Shown here piece after piece: positions 24,969-32,468 of a stretch of 64,000 nucleotides of DNA (its first letter is position 1; each line of letters opens with the position of its first letter). The notes beneath the pieces were generated by a model. That model was given only the letters and a program-made list of their open reading frames with translations. It did no database searches and was not told where the DNA came from. This DNA comes from CALMEC01 sp963706315 (lineage in GTDB: Bacteria > Actinomycetota > Thermoleophilia > Miltoncostaeales > Miltoncostaeaceae): assembly GCA_963706315.1 (NCBI GenBank), contig CAVPMA010000005.1, positions 248,001 to 312,000 of the forward strand, written 5' to 3'. The position numbers and the translations under genes were made by a program.

Positions 24969-26896
24969 GCGACCGCTTCGTCCTCGTCGCCCTCGGCGAA
25001 GTCACTCCCGGTGGGGAGGTCGATCGCCCGGCCACGCGGACGCAGGCGCTCCATCTGCGGGCGCGGGCCGAGCAGCTCGTCGATCTCCTCCCGGTCGAGG
25101 GCTTCGGCCTCGAGCAGGACCGCGGCCGCGTGGTGGAGCAGCTCCTCACGGTCGGCCAGCAGCTGGTAGGCCGCCCGGTAGGCGGTCCCGAGCAGCGCCT
25201 GGATCTCCTGCTCCGTCCGCTCCTCACCCGCCGGACCCCGGGACCCGCCGGTGAGCCCGGCCGCCAGGCTTTCCTCGGTGGTGCTCCGCGCCATGCCGAG
25301 GTCCTGCACCATGATCCGGGCCAGCTCGGTCGCGCGGCGCAGGTCGTCGGCCGCGCCGGAAGTCATCTCGTTGAAGATGAGCTCCTCCGCCGCCCGGCCG
25401 CCCATCAGCCGGGCGAGGCGGTCGAGGTGCTCCTGGCGGGTCGCGAGGAAGCGGTCCTCGTCCGGCAGCGAGACGGTGACGCCGAGCGCCTGACCCTGCG
25501 GGATCACCGTGACGCGGTCGACCGGATCGCAATTCGGCAGCATGTGCCCGACGATGGCGTGACCCATCTCGTGGTACGCGACGAGCGTGCGCTCGGTGTC
25601 GGACAGCACCTGGGTGCGCTTCTCCGGCCCGGCGGCGAGCCGCATGAGGGCTCGGCGGAAGTCGTCGAGCTCGATGACGGTGCGGCCGGCCCGGGTCGCC
25701 TCGAACGAGGCCTCGTTGCAGAGCGCCGCGAGGTCCGCGCCGGCCATGCCGGCGGTGAACGCCGCCACCTGGCCCAGCTCGACGCCCGGAGCGAGGGGGC
25801 GCGTGCGCATGTGGACGTCGAGGATGAGGCGGCGCGCCTCCCGGTCGGGCAGCCCCACCGCGATCTTGCGGTCGAAGCGGCCGGAGCGGACGAGCGCGGG
25901 GTCGAGGTGCTCGAGCCGGTTCGTCGAGGCGAGCACGACCACCGGCTTGCCTGGGTCGACGTGGAAGCCGTCCATCTCGGACAGGAGCTGGTCCAGCGTC
26001 GCGGTGTGCTCGCGCTCGCCTCCCCCGCCGCCCCCGCCGCCACGGCGCTCGCCGATCGCGTCGATCTCGTCGATGTAGAGGAGCGCCGGTGCGTTCTTGC
26101 GCGCCGCCTCGAACAGGTTGCGGATGCGTCGCGCGCCGACGCCGACGTAGACCTCCACGAACTCGGACCCGGAGGCGCTGAAGAACGGCACGCCGGCCTC
26201 ACCGGCGACGGCCTTCGCGAGGAGCGTCTTGCCCGTGCCCGGAGGCCCGTACAGGACGATGCCCTTCGGGAGCAGGGCGCCCATGGCCTCGAACCGGCCG
26301 GGATCGCGCAGGTACTCGGCGATCTCGATCACCTCGTCCCGGATCTCGTCGATACCGGCGACGTCGGCGAACTTCGTCCGCGACAGGACCGGCTTGACGC
26401 GATGGTTGAACCGGGCGCCGCCCATCTGGCGCACGGTCCAGAAGATCAGGAGCACGAGGGCGGCCATCAGGATGATCGGTCCCCAGGTCTGGAGCCAGTC
26501 GCCGAAGCTGAACCCGGGCCCGCCGGCAACGTCCGCGACGGGGCCGGGCGGCGCGGCGATCTGCGTGACGTCGACGTCGCCCTTCTTCGCAGCGTCGATG
26601 ACCTTTTCGACGGCGAGGGCACCCTGCAGGTCCGTGGAGTACCCGACGCCGGGGGGCGACTGCAGCACCAGCTGAGAGTCCCGGCCGCGGTCGGTGATCT
26701 GGCCGGATGCGACCGAGCCCTTCTCGAGCAGCCGCAGGGCCTTCGTGAGCGAGATCTGCTCCGGTTCGCGTGCGTGGGGGTCGGCCGATGCGAACGCCGG
26801 CACGAAGAGGGCGACCATGAGGGCCACGAGCGCGATGCGAACGATCCGGGTGTTCAGCTCAACCCTCCTTGGTGACCTGCGTCGTCCATTATTCAA
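24965..26896 (-). CDS. ftsH: FtsH-family AAA+ zinc metalloprotease (divergent)
   Basis: Membrane-anchored ATP-dependent protease. TM1 (about residues 18-38) and TM2 (138-156) flank a periplasmic domain; AAA core 165-420 has Walker A GPPGTGKT (217-224), Walker B LLYIDEIDAIG and the pore loop SEFVEVYVGVGA; zinc motif HEMGH (442-446) is intact. Odd points: HEMGH replaces the usual HEAGH, the second region of homology reads RSGRFDR, and an eight-Gly run (286-293) follows GERR. TTG 26896 opens the frame, but a CTG at 26857 with AAGGAGG six bases upstream is the better-supported start. It may be a paralogue rather than the housekeeping FtsH. Confidence 0.93.
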   Translation of the reverse strand: MNNGRRRSPRRVELNTRIVRIALVALMVALFVPAFASADPHAREPEQISLTKALRLLEKGSVASGQITDRGRDSQLVLQSPPGVGYSTDLQGALAVEKVIDAAKKGDVDVTQIAAPPGPVADVAGGPGFSFGDWLQTWGPIILMAALVLLIFWTVRQMGGARFNHRVKPVLSRTKFADVAGIDEIRDEVIEIAEYLRDPGRFEAMGALLPKGIVLYGPPGTGKTLLAKAVAGEAGVPFFSASGSEFVEVYVGVGARRIRNLFEAARKNAPALLYIDEIDAIGERRGGGGGGGGEREHTATLDQLLSEMDGFHVDPGKPVVVLASTNRLEHLDPALVRSGRFDRKIAVGLPDREARRLILDVHMRTRPLAPGVELGQVAAFTAGMAGADLAALCNEASFEATRAGRTVIELDDFRRALMRLAAGPEKRTQVLSDTERTLVAYHEMGHAIVGHMLPNCDPVDRVTVIPQGQALGVTVSLPDEDRFLATRQEHLDRLARLMGGRAAEELIFNEMTSGAADDLRRATELARIMVQDLGMARSTTEESLAAGLTGGSRGPAGEERTEQEIQALLGTAYRAAYQLLADREELLHHAAAVLLEAEALDREEIDELLGPRPQMERLRPRGRAIDLPTGSDFAEGDEDEAVA

Positions 26897-26933
26897 CCGG
26901 ATTCAACCGGATCCGGAGTGGAATGGCCACTCC
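26891..26933. promoter_or_regulatory. Direct and inverted repeats between ftsH and the zincin gene
   Basis: ATTCAACCGG is repeated in tandem (26891-26900, 26901-26910), followed by ATCCGG and by the perfect inverted repeat GGAGTGG-AATGG-CCACTCC (26915-26933). They fill the divergent promoter region, so a dimeric regulator of both genes is plausible. The consensus is not one I recognise (it is not CIRCE or HAIR). Confidence 0.5.
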
Positions 26934-26955
26934 CCAATAGTCCAGGAAACCGTCA

Positions 26956-27300
26956 CTGGTCGATCGCGACACATTCGAGCGGCTCGTCGCCGAGGCGTTG
27001 GACCGCGTGCCGGAGCAATTCGCCTCGGCGTTCACGGAGGTCGCGGTCATCGTCGAGGATCGCGCGCCGGACGACGAGCCGGACCTCTACGGCCTGTATC
27101 TCGGGGTGCCGCTCGACGAGCCCTGGGCGGCGGCTTCCGGAGCGCTGCCGCCGACGATCGCGGTGTACATGCACCCGTTGATCGACGATTGCGCCTCCGT
27201 CGACGAGCTCGTCGACCAGATCCGGATCACGGTGCTGCACGAGCTGGGGCACCACCTCGGCCTCGACGAGGACCAGCTCGACGCCCTCGGCTACGGCTGA
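26956..27300 (+). CDS. Zincin-like metallopeptidase family protein
   Basis: A 114-residue minimal metallopeptidase of the DUF1025/PF06262 type. HELGHHLGLDEDQ near the C-terminus is the zinc motif HExxH with a downstream Asp. The conserved N-terminal block TFERLVAEALDRVPEQF is read only if translation begins upstream of TTG 26998; an in-frame TAG at 26938 leaves CTG 26956 as the only near-cognate start, and AGGA lies eight bases before it. The substrate is unknown. It is divergent from ftsH, another protease. Confidence 0.85.
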   Translation: MVDRDTFERLVAEALDRVPEQFASAFTEVAVIVEDRAPDDEPDLYGLYLGVPLDEPWAAASGALPPTIAVYMHPLIDDCASVDELVDQIRITVLHELGHHLGLDEDQLDALGYG

Positions 27301-27331
27301 GCCGTGGAGCGTGCAGACTAGGATCCGCGGG

Positions 27332-27895
27332 GTGGGCGATCCGATGGAGCTGCTCCTCACCCGACGGAGCGTCGGCAAGGTCCGGGCCGATCCGGTGCCG
27401 CGGGCGCTCGTCGAGGAGCTCCTCGTCGCCGCGATCCACGCGCCGAATCATCACCTGACCGAGCCCTGGCGGTTCGTCGTGCTGACGGGCGCCGCGCGCC
27501 GACGGGTCGGCGAGGCGCACGCCGCCGCTGTGCGCCGCAAGCGCCCGGAGTGCGGCGACGACGTCCTCGCGCGCGAGTCCGCCCGCCTGGAGCGAGCACC
27601 GGTCGTCATCGCGTGTCTCGTGACCGGGGACGGCGGCGATCCCGTCACCGCCCGCGAGGACCGCGATGCGGTAGCCGCGGCGATCCAGAACCTCCTCCTC
27701 GCCGCGCATGCCCGAGGGCTCGCGGCGATGTGGCGCACGGGCGAGCTCGTCGACGAGCCGGAGGTGCATGCGAGCCTGGGGCTCGGACCGGCCGACGCGA
27801 TCGTGGGATTCGTCTATGTCGGCCTTGCCGATGTCGTTCCGCCGCCGCGTCGGCGTCGCCCCGTCGGGGACGTCGTCGAGTGGCGCGACGCGTGA
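27332..27895 (+). CDS. Nitroreductase-family flavoprotein
   Basis: A 187-residue FMN-dependent oxidoreductase of the nitroreductase superfamily. LLLTRRSVGKVRADPVPRA and AAIHAPNHHLTEPWRFVVL form the FMN-binding N-terminus; AAAIQNLLLAAHARGLAAMW and GFVYVGLAD complete the fold. Length and the NHHLTEPW motif recall the YdjA/RutE-like branch. Start GTG 27332 lies seven bases after TAGGAT (27319-27324), suggesting a leaderless message; ATG 27344 is the alternative. It could run with the zincin gene, which ends 31 bases upstream. Confidence 0.88.
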   Translation: MGDPMELLLTRRSVGKVRADPVPRALVEELLVAAIHAPNHHLTEPWRFVVLTGAARRRVGEAHAAAVRRKRPECGDDVLARESARLERAPVVIACLVTGDGGDPVTAREDRDAVAAAIQNLLLAAHARGLAAMWRTGELVDEPEVHASLGLGPADAIVGFVYVGLADVVPPPRRRRPVGDVVEWRDA

Positions 27896-28006
27896 GCCGG
27901 CTCAGAGCGCCCGGATCGGCGGGCGCGTGCTGACGGGACTCGCAGGGATGACGCTGGCGGCGGTGATCGTGGAATTCGTCGGCGCCGCCGGTCGCGGCCC
28001 GCGCTT

Positions 28007-28657
28007 TTAGTGAAGGCCCTCGATCTTGATCGAGGCCTCACCGCCGTAGCGACGGTTGAGGTTGATGATGATCGCGGTGGACCCCTCGATGATGAGGGCG
28101 TTCGCGAGGATCCCCGCGTCGAGGGCCCGGACGCCCGGCAGCGCCTTCGTGAGCTCCATCACCGTCTCGCGGGTGTCTTTGCCCCGGCCGCAGATGAGCA
28201 CGTCGGCGTCGATGGTCTCGCGCTTCTGGAGCCGCCCGGCCGGCAGGTTGTTGTACGCCATCGCGACCTTCGCCTCCGGCGCGAGCTCCTGGATCCGCTG
28301 GGCCATCGAGCCGCCCGGCAGGTTCGTGATCGCGGTCGCGCCGTTCTTGCCGAACTCGAGCGCGTTGATGACCGAGATCACCACCTTGCCCGCCAGCGCA
28401 TCGGCCATCGGCGGGATGGTCGACTCGACGCCCTCCCACGGGATCGACACGATCGCGATCTCGGCTGCCTCAGCCGCGGCGACGTTCTCCATCGGCACGA
28501 AGTTGCCCTCGGGCAGGTCCGCCCGCAGGGTGTCGGCCGCCTGGTCCGCCCGCTCCTGGCTGCGCGACCCGACGATGATCTCGTGGCCCGCAGCGGCGAA
28601 GTTGACGGCGAGGCCGCGGCCCAGGTCGCCGGTGCCGCCGAAGATGGCGATCTTCAA
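28007..28657 (-). CDS. NADPH-dependent F420 reductase
   Basis: Transfers hydride between NADP(H) and coenzyme F420. The 216 residues match the Fno/NpdG family: Rossmann motif FGGTGDLGRGLAVNFA, phosphate-binding GSRSQERA (NADP specificity), VSIPWEGVES and VMAYNNLPAG-like AMAYNNLPAG, GILANALIIEGSTAIIINLN at the end. Start TTG 28657 has GAGGGAG eight bases upstream. A large structured element lies in its leader. With the Ddn-type protein at 11576 it shows an F420 economy in this organism. Confidence 0.93.
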   Translation of the reverse strand: MKIAIFGGTGDLGRGLAVNFAAAGHEIIVGSRSQERADQAADTLRADLPEGNFVPMENVAAAEAAEIAIVSIPWEGVESTIPPMADALAGKVVISVINALEFGKNGATAITNLPGGSMAQRIQELAPEAKVAMAYNNLPAGRLQKRETIDADVLICGRGKDTRETVMELTKALPGVRALDAGILANALIIEGSTAIIINLNRRYGGEASIKIEGLH

Positions 28658-28693
28658 TGTTCAGACTCCCTCTCGTGGGTCTTCTCGTGGCGT

Positions 28694-28852
28694 TGGCCGG
28701 AAACTGGTGAGATGAAAAGCCCGCCGGACGAGGACGCAGGGAGGGTCCATATCGGGAATATGGACCCGACTGAGGACGACACCCCAGGGTGCCTCCGTCC
28801 TTCGAGAAGCTACCGAATCCGGCGGAGCTTTGCAGCCGCGAGTTTCCGGTCA
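28694..28852 (-). ncRNA. Large branched hairpin element upstream of the F420 reductase gene
   Basis: An outer stem (28694-28705 with 28841-28852, one wobble) encloses a 13-bp stem with one bulged A (28716-28728 with 28818-28831). Inside lie CGAGGACG paired with CGTCCTTCG, a perfect 10-bp hairpin GGGTCCATAT/ATATGGACCC (28743-28767) and a small CACCC/GGGTG hairpin (28780-28791). On the minus strand the 13-bp stem ends in GGCGGGCTTTT, like a terminator. The shape is riboswitch-like. The motif GACGGAGG-ACCC-GGGGTG faintly recalls the ydaO (c-di-AMP) class, but I could not match its conserved 3' part. Confidence 0.55.
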
Positions 28853-28871
28853 GTCGTCGTGGGAAGGCCCG

Positions 28872-29726
28872 CTAGTCCCCCGCGCGCCGGTTGGCGGCCT
28901 GGAGGGTGTTGGCGAGGAGAAACGCGATGGTCATGGGTCCCACGCCGCCCGGCACCGGGGTGAGCCACCCCGCCACCTCCGCCGCCTCCTCCTGAGCGAC
29001 ATCGCCCCGCAGACCGGCGTCCGTTCGATTGATCCCCACATCCACCACCGCCGCACCCGGCTTGATCCAGTCCCCCCGGATCATGTCGGCCCGGCCGACG
29101 GCGGCGACAAGGATATCCGCTTCGCGACAGATCGCGGGGAGATCCGTAGTTCGCGAATGCGCGATCGTGACCGTCGCGTGCTCCGCGAGGAGCAGGAGGG
29201 ACATCGGCTTGCCGACGATGACGCTGCGCCCGACGACCACGGCGCGCTTGCCCGTCATCTCGATCCCCGCCTCCTTCAGCAGGTGCATCACGCCGCTGGG
29301 GGTGCAGGCCACGAGGGTCGGCTCCCCGCGAAGCAGCCGTCCAAGGCTGACCGCCCCGAACCCGTCCACGTCCTTGTCCGGGTGGATGCGCGCGGCGATC
29401 GCCGGCTCCGAGAGCTGATCCGGGACCGGGAGCTGCACCAGCATTCCGTCGACCTCGTCGTCCGCGTTGAGCTCGTCGATGAGCGCGTCCAGCTCCGCCT
29501 GCGTCGTCTCGGCGGGGAGGGTGATCCGCCGGGAGCGCATGCCGGCCTCCTCCGCGGCCTTGGCCTTCATCGACTGGTAGATCTCCGACGCCGGGTCGTC
29601 CCCGACCTGGATGCCCACGAGACCCGGCGGCCGCCCGTGGCGCTCGGCGAAGGCGCGCGCGCCCTCCGCGACACGTTCGCGCACACCCAGCGCGGATGCC
29701 TTCCCGTCGATGATCGTCGCGCTCAC
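28872..29726 (-). CDS. folD: Methylenetetrahydrofolate dehydrogenase/cyclohydrolase
   Basis: Bifunctional enzyme interconverting 5,10-methylene- and 10-formyl-tetrahydrofolate with NADP. The 284 residues match. VGIQVGDDPASEIYQSMKAKAAEE carries the catalytic Lys and Tyr; VQLPVPDQL, DVDGFGAVSLGRL, TPSGVMHLLKEAG, VVVGRSVIVGKPMSLLL and VPGGVGPMT are the family signatures. GTG 29726 lies 25 bases after the pcrA stop, so it may be read from the helicase transcript. Confidence 0.96.
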   Translation of the reverse strand: MSATIIDGKASALGVRERVAEGARAFAERHGRPPGLVGIQVGDDPASEIYQSMKAKAAEEAGMRSRRITLPAETTQAELDALIDELNADDEVDGMLVQLPVPDQLSEPAIAARIHPDKDVDGFGAVSLGRLLRGEPTLVACTPSGVMHLLKEAGIEMTGKRAVVVGRSVIVGKPMSLLLLAEHATVTIAHSRTTDLPAICREADILVAAVGRADMIRGDWIKPGAAVVDVGINRTDAGLRGDVAQEEAAEVAGWLTPVPGGVGPMTIAFLLANTLQAANRRAGD

Positions 29727-29751
29727 TCGGTCGTGCCCCCTTGATGTGTCG

Positions 29752-31878
29752 TCAGCCGGCGGCGACCTTGCGCATCGGCGCCGCCCCGGCGATGAGTCGT
29801 CGCTCGGACCCGTCGCGCGTGAAGCGCACCAGCACCAGCTCCCCGCCCTGCTCGATCCCCGTCACCACACCCTCGCCAAACGTCGCGTGCACCACCTCGT
29901 CGCCGGTCGAGAGCCCGGGCACGATATCCGCCGCGTCCGCCCGCGTCGGCTGGGCCGGCACCCCGCCCCCCTCCAGGCACTGGGGCGGGACCTCGGCCAG
30001 GAACCGGCTCGGGATGCGCCAATCCCGGCCGCCGAAGAAGGATCGGCTGCGGGCGTGGGTCAGCGTGAGGCGGCGACGCGCCCTGGTGATGCCGACGTAG
30101 AACAGGCGACGTTCCTCGTCGAGCTGATCCGGCGTCTCGGAGCGCTGGTGCGGGAAGAGCCCCTCCTCGAGGCCGACGATGACCACACGCTCGAACTCGA
30201 GGCCCTTCGCGTTGTGGATCGTCATGAGCGTCACCTTGCCCGAGCCCGTGTCGACGGCGTCCGCGTCGGCGTAGAGGGCGATCTCCTCCAGGAAGCCCTC
30301 GAGCGACGGCTCGTCCGCCCTGCCCTCGTACTCGGCGCCCACGCGCACGAGCTCCTCGAGGTTCTCGAGCCGCCCCTGCGCCTCGATGGAGTTCTCGGCT
30401 GCGAGCGCGGCTCGCAGTCCGGAGCGCTCGAGCACGTCCTCCACGATCCGGTCGACGCCAACCCCGGCGCGCGCGGCGTTGCGGACGTCGGCGATGAGCG
30501 CCGCGAGTACGCCGAACGCCTGACGCTGGCCGTGCTGGAGCCCCTCGACGCGTTCGACGTCGGCGAGGGCGTCGGTCAGCGGCAGGCCGTTGTCGCCGGC
30601 GAAGGCGGCGAGCTTCGCCACCGCTCCGGGGCCGAGGCCGCGCTTGGGAGTGGCCACCATCCGGGTGAAGCTCACCTCGTCGGACGGGTTGGCGGCGACC
30701 CGCAGGTAGGCGAGCAGGTCCTTGACCTCTGCGCGCTCGTAGAACCGGGGACCGCCCACGATCTGGTACGGGATCGCGGAGCGCACGAGCATGTCCTCGA
30801 TCGCGCGGCTCTGCGCATTGGTCCGGTAGAAGACCGCGACATCCGACAGCGAGCCGCCGTCGTCGACGGTGCGGCTGACCTCGCCGATCACGACCCGCGC
30901 CTCCTCGCGCTCGTCCCGGCACTCGACGAGGCTGATCAGCTCGCCGTCGCCGGCGTCCGTCCAGAGGCTCTTGGGGTGGCGATGGCGGTTGCGCGACACC
31001 ACCGCGTTCGCCGCGCGCAGGATCGTTCCGGTCGACCGGTAGTTCTGCTCGAGCGCGACGACCGTCGCGTCGGGGTAGTCACGTTCGAAGTCGAGGATGT
31101 TCCCGACGTCGGCGCCCCGCCACGAGTAGATGCCCTGGTCGTCGTCGCCGACCACCATGACGTTCCGCTGCGGCTCGCCGAGGACCCGGACGAGCCGGTA
31201 CTGGGCGTGGTTGGTGTCCTGGTACTCGTCGACGAGCACGTGCCGGAAGCGCTGCTGGTAGCGCTCGCGCACCTCCGCGTCGCCCTCGAGCAGCTGCACC
31301 GTCAGCATCAGCAGGTCGTCGAAGTCCATCGCCTGGTTCGCCCGGAGGCGGTCCTGGTACCGGCGGTAGAGGCGCACCACGATCTCGTCGCCGAACGAGT
31401 CGATGTCGAGCTCGTCGGGTCCCTGCAAGCGGTTCTTCGCGTCGGAGATCCTGCCGAGCACGGCACGCGGCGGAACCCGCTTCTGGTCGAGGTTCTCGTC
31501 CTCGTAGCAGCGCCTCAGCAGCCGCTGCTGGTCGGCGGCGTCGAAGATCGCGAAGCTCCGCTCGTAACCCACGGCGGGGCTGTCGCGCCGCAGGATCCGC
31601 ACGCAGGCGGAGTGGAACGTGGCCGCCCAGATCGCGCGAACCTGCGGACCGACGAGCTGCTCGAGCCGCTCCCTCATCTCCCCCGCCGCCTTGTTGGTGA
31701 AGGTGATCGCGATGATCTCGTGGGGCGACACGCCGCGATCGCCGATCAGGTGCGCGATGCGGTGGGTGAGCACCCGCGTCTTGCCGCTGCCGGCGCCCGC
31801 GAGCACGAGCAGCGGGCCGTCCCCGTGCAGGACGGCGTCGCGTTGCGGCGGGTTGAGCCCGGCGAGGAGGTCGGCCAC
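29752..31878 (-). CDS. pcrA: ATP-dependent DNA helicase PcrA/UvrD
   Basis: Superfamily 1A 3'-5' helicase for excision repair and fork maintenance. The 708 residues show Walker A LAGAGSGKTRVL, motif Ia ITFTNKAAGEMRER, motif II VDEYQDTN, motif III GDDDQGIYSWRGAD, motif IV LEQNYRST, motif V MTIHNAKGLEF and motif VI YVGITRAR; a C-terminal Tudor-like tail (VVHATFGEGVVTGI) is typical of PcrA. GTG 31878 follows TACGCT by six bases, so a leaderless start is likely; GTG 31917-region starts in frame are possible. An SOS box lies 73 bases upstream. Confidence 0.96.
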   Translation of the reverse strand: MADLLAGLNPPQRDAVLHGDGPLLVLAGAGSGKTRVLTHRIAHLIGDRGVSPHEIIAITFTNKAAGEMRERLEQLVGPQVRAIWAATFHSACVRILRRDSPAVGYERSFAIFDAADQQRLLRRCYEDENLDQKRVPPRAVLGRISDAKNRLQGPDELDIDSFGDEIVVRLYRRYQDRLRANQAMDFDDLLMLTVQLLEGDAEVRERYQQRFRHVLVDEYQDTNHAQYRLVRVLGEPQRNVMVVGDDDQGIYSWRGADVGNILDFERDYPDATVVALEQNYRSTGTILRAANAVVSRNRHRHPKSLWTDAGDGELISLVECRDEREEARVVIGEVSRTVDDGGSLSDVAVFYRTNAQSRAIEDMLVRSAIPYQIVGGPRFYERAEVKDLLAYLRVAANPSDEVSFTRMVATPKRGLGPGAVAKLAAFAGDNGLPLTDALADVERVEGLQHGQRQAFGVLAALIADVRNAARAGVGVDRIVEDVLERSGLRAALAAENSIEAQGRLENLEELVRVGAEYEGRADEPSLEGFLEEIALYADADAVDTGSGKVTLMTIHNAKGLEFERVVIVGLEEGLFPHQRSETPDQLDEERRLFYVGITRARRRLTLTHARSRSFFGGRDWRIPSRFLAEVPPQCLEGGGVPAQPTRADAADIVPGLSTGDEVVHATFGEGVVTGIEQGGELVLVRFTRDGSERRLIAGAAPMRKVAAG

Positions 31879-31918
31879 CCAGTGAGCGTAGCGAAGGCGG
31901 CCGGACACCCGGCGGAGC

Positions 31919-31947
31919 TTGACCTCCTCTCGGCGGCGGCGTAGGGT
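31919..31947 (+). promoter_or_regulatory. Sigma-70-type promoter of the VOC gene
   Basis: TTGACC (31919-31924), a 17-base spacer and TAGGGT (31942-31947) form a near-consensus promoter reading toward the VOC gene. The predicted start of transcription falls at about 31954, inside the SOS box. Confidence 0.7.
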
Positions 31948-31950
31948 CAG

Positions 31951-31964
31951 CGAACATATGTTCG
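31951..31964. promoter_or_regulatory. LexA (SOS) box
   Basis: CGAACATATGTTCG is a perfect 14-base palindrome fitting the actinobacterial/Bacillus LexA consensus CGAACN4GTTCG. It overlaps the start point of the plus-strand promoter for the VOC gene and lies upstream of pcrA on the other strand, so LexA may repress either or both. Confidence 0.85.
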
Positions 31965-31989
31965 TATCGTTCGCACGCCGGAGGCCTCG

Positions 31990-32454
31990 ATGAGCTCGGT
32001 CGCACCGATCCCCGACAACTACCCTCGCCTGTCCCCCTACCTGTGCGTCGACGGCGCCGACGCCGCGATCGCGTTCTACTGCGAGGTCTTCGGCGGCGCC
32101 GAGCGCTTCCGACTCGGGGCACCGGACGGCAAGGTCGGGCATGCCGAGATCCAGATCGGCGACTCGGTGCTGATGCTCTCCGACGAATGGCCCGACATGG
32201 GCATCCGGGGGCCCGGGGCGTTCGGCGGCACCGCCGTCACGCTCGGCGTATACGTCGATGACGTCGACGCCGTGGTCGCGACGGCGCTCGAGCGGGGCGC
32301 GACCACGGTCCGCCCGGTCGAGGACCAGTTCTACGGCGACCGGTCCGGGCAGATCCTCGACCCGTGGGGCCACAGGTGGAGCATCGCGACGCACATCGAG
32401 GACGTGGCGCCCGACGAGATGGCGCGCCGCGCGGCCGCGATGATGGGCGGGTAG
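31990..32454 (+). CDS. VOC-family (glyoxalase/bleomycin-resistance-like) protein
   Basis: A 154-residue vicinal-oxygen-chelate protein of the PhnB-like type. RLSPYLCVDGADAAIAFYCEVFG, AEIQIGDSVLMLSDEWPDMG and YGDRSGQILDPWGHRWSIATH are typical; members bind drugs or act as small metalloenzymes. ATG 31990 has GGAGG five bases upstream. The promoter overlaps a perfect SOS box, so it is probably induced by DNA damage, which would suit a bleomycin-binding or detoxifying role; that is inference. Confidence 0.88.
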   Translation: MSSVAPIPDNYPRLSPYLCVDGADAAIAFYCEVFGGAERFRLGAPDGKVGHAEIQIGDSVLMLSDEWPDMGIRGPGAFGGTAVTLGVYVDDVDAVVATALERGATTVRPVEDQFYGDRSGQILDPWGHRWSIATHIEDVAPDEMARRAAAMMGG

Positions 32455-32468
32455 CCGCCAGGAAGGCG

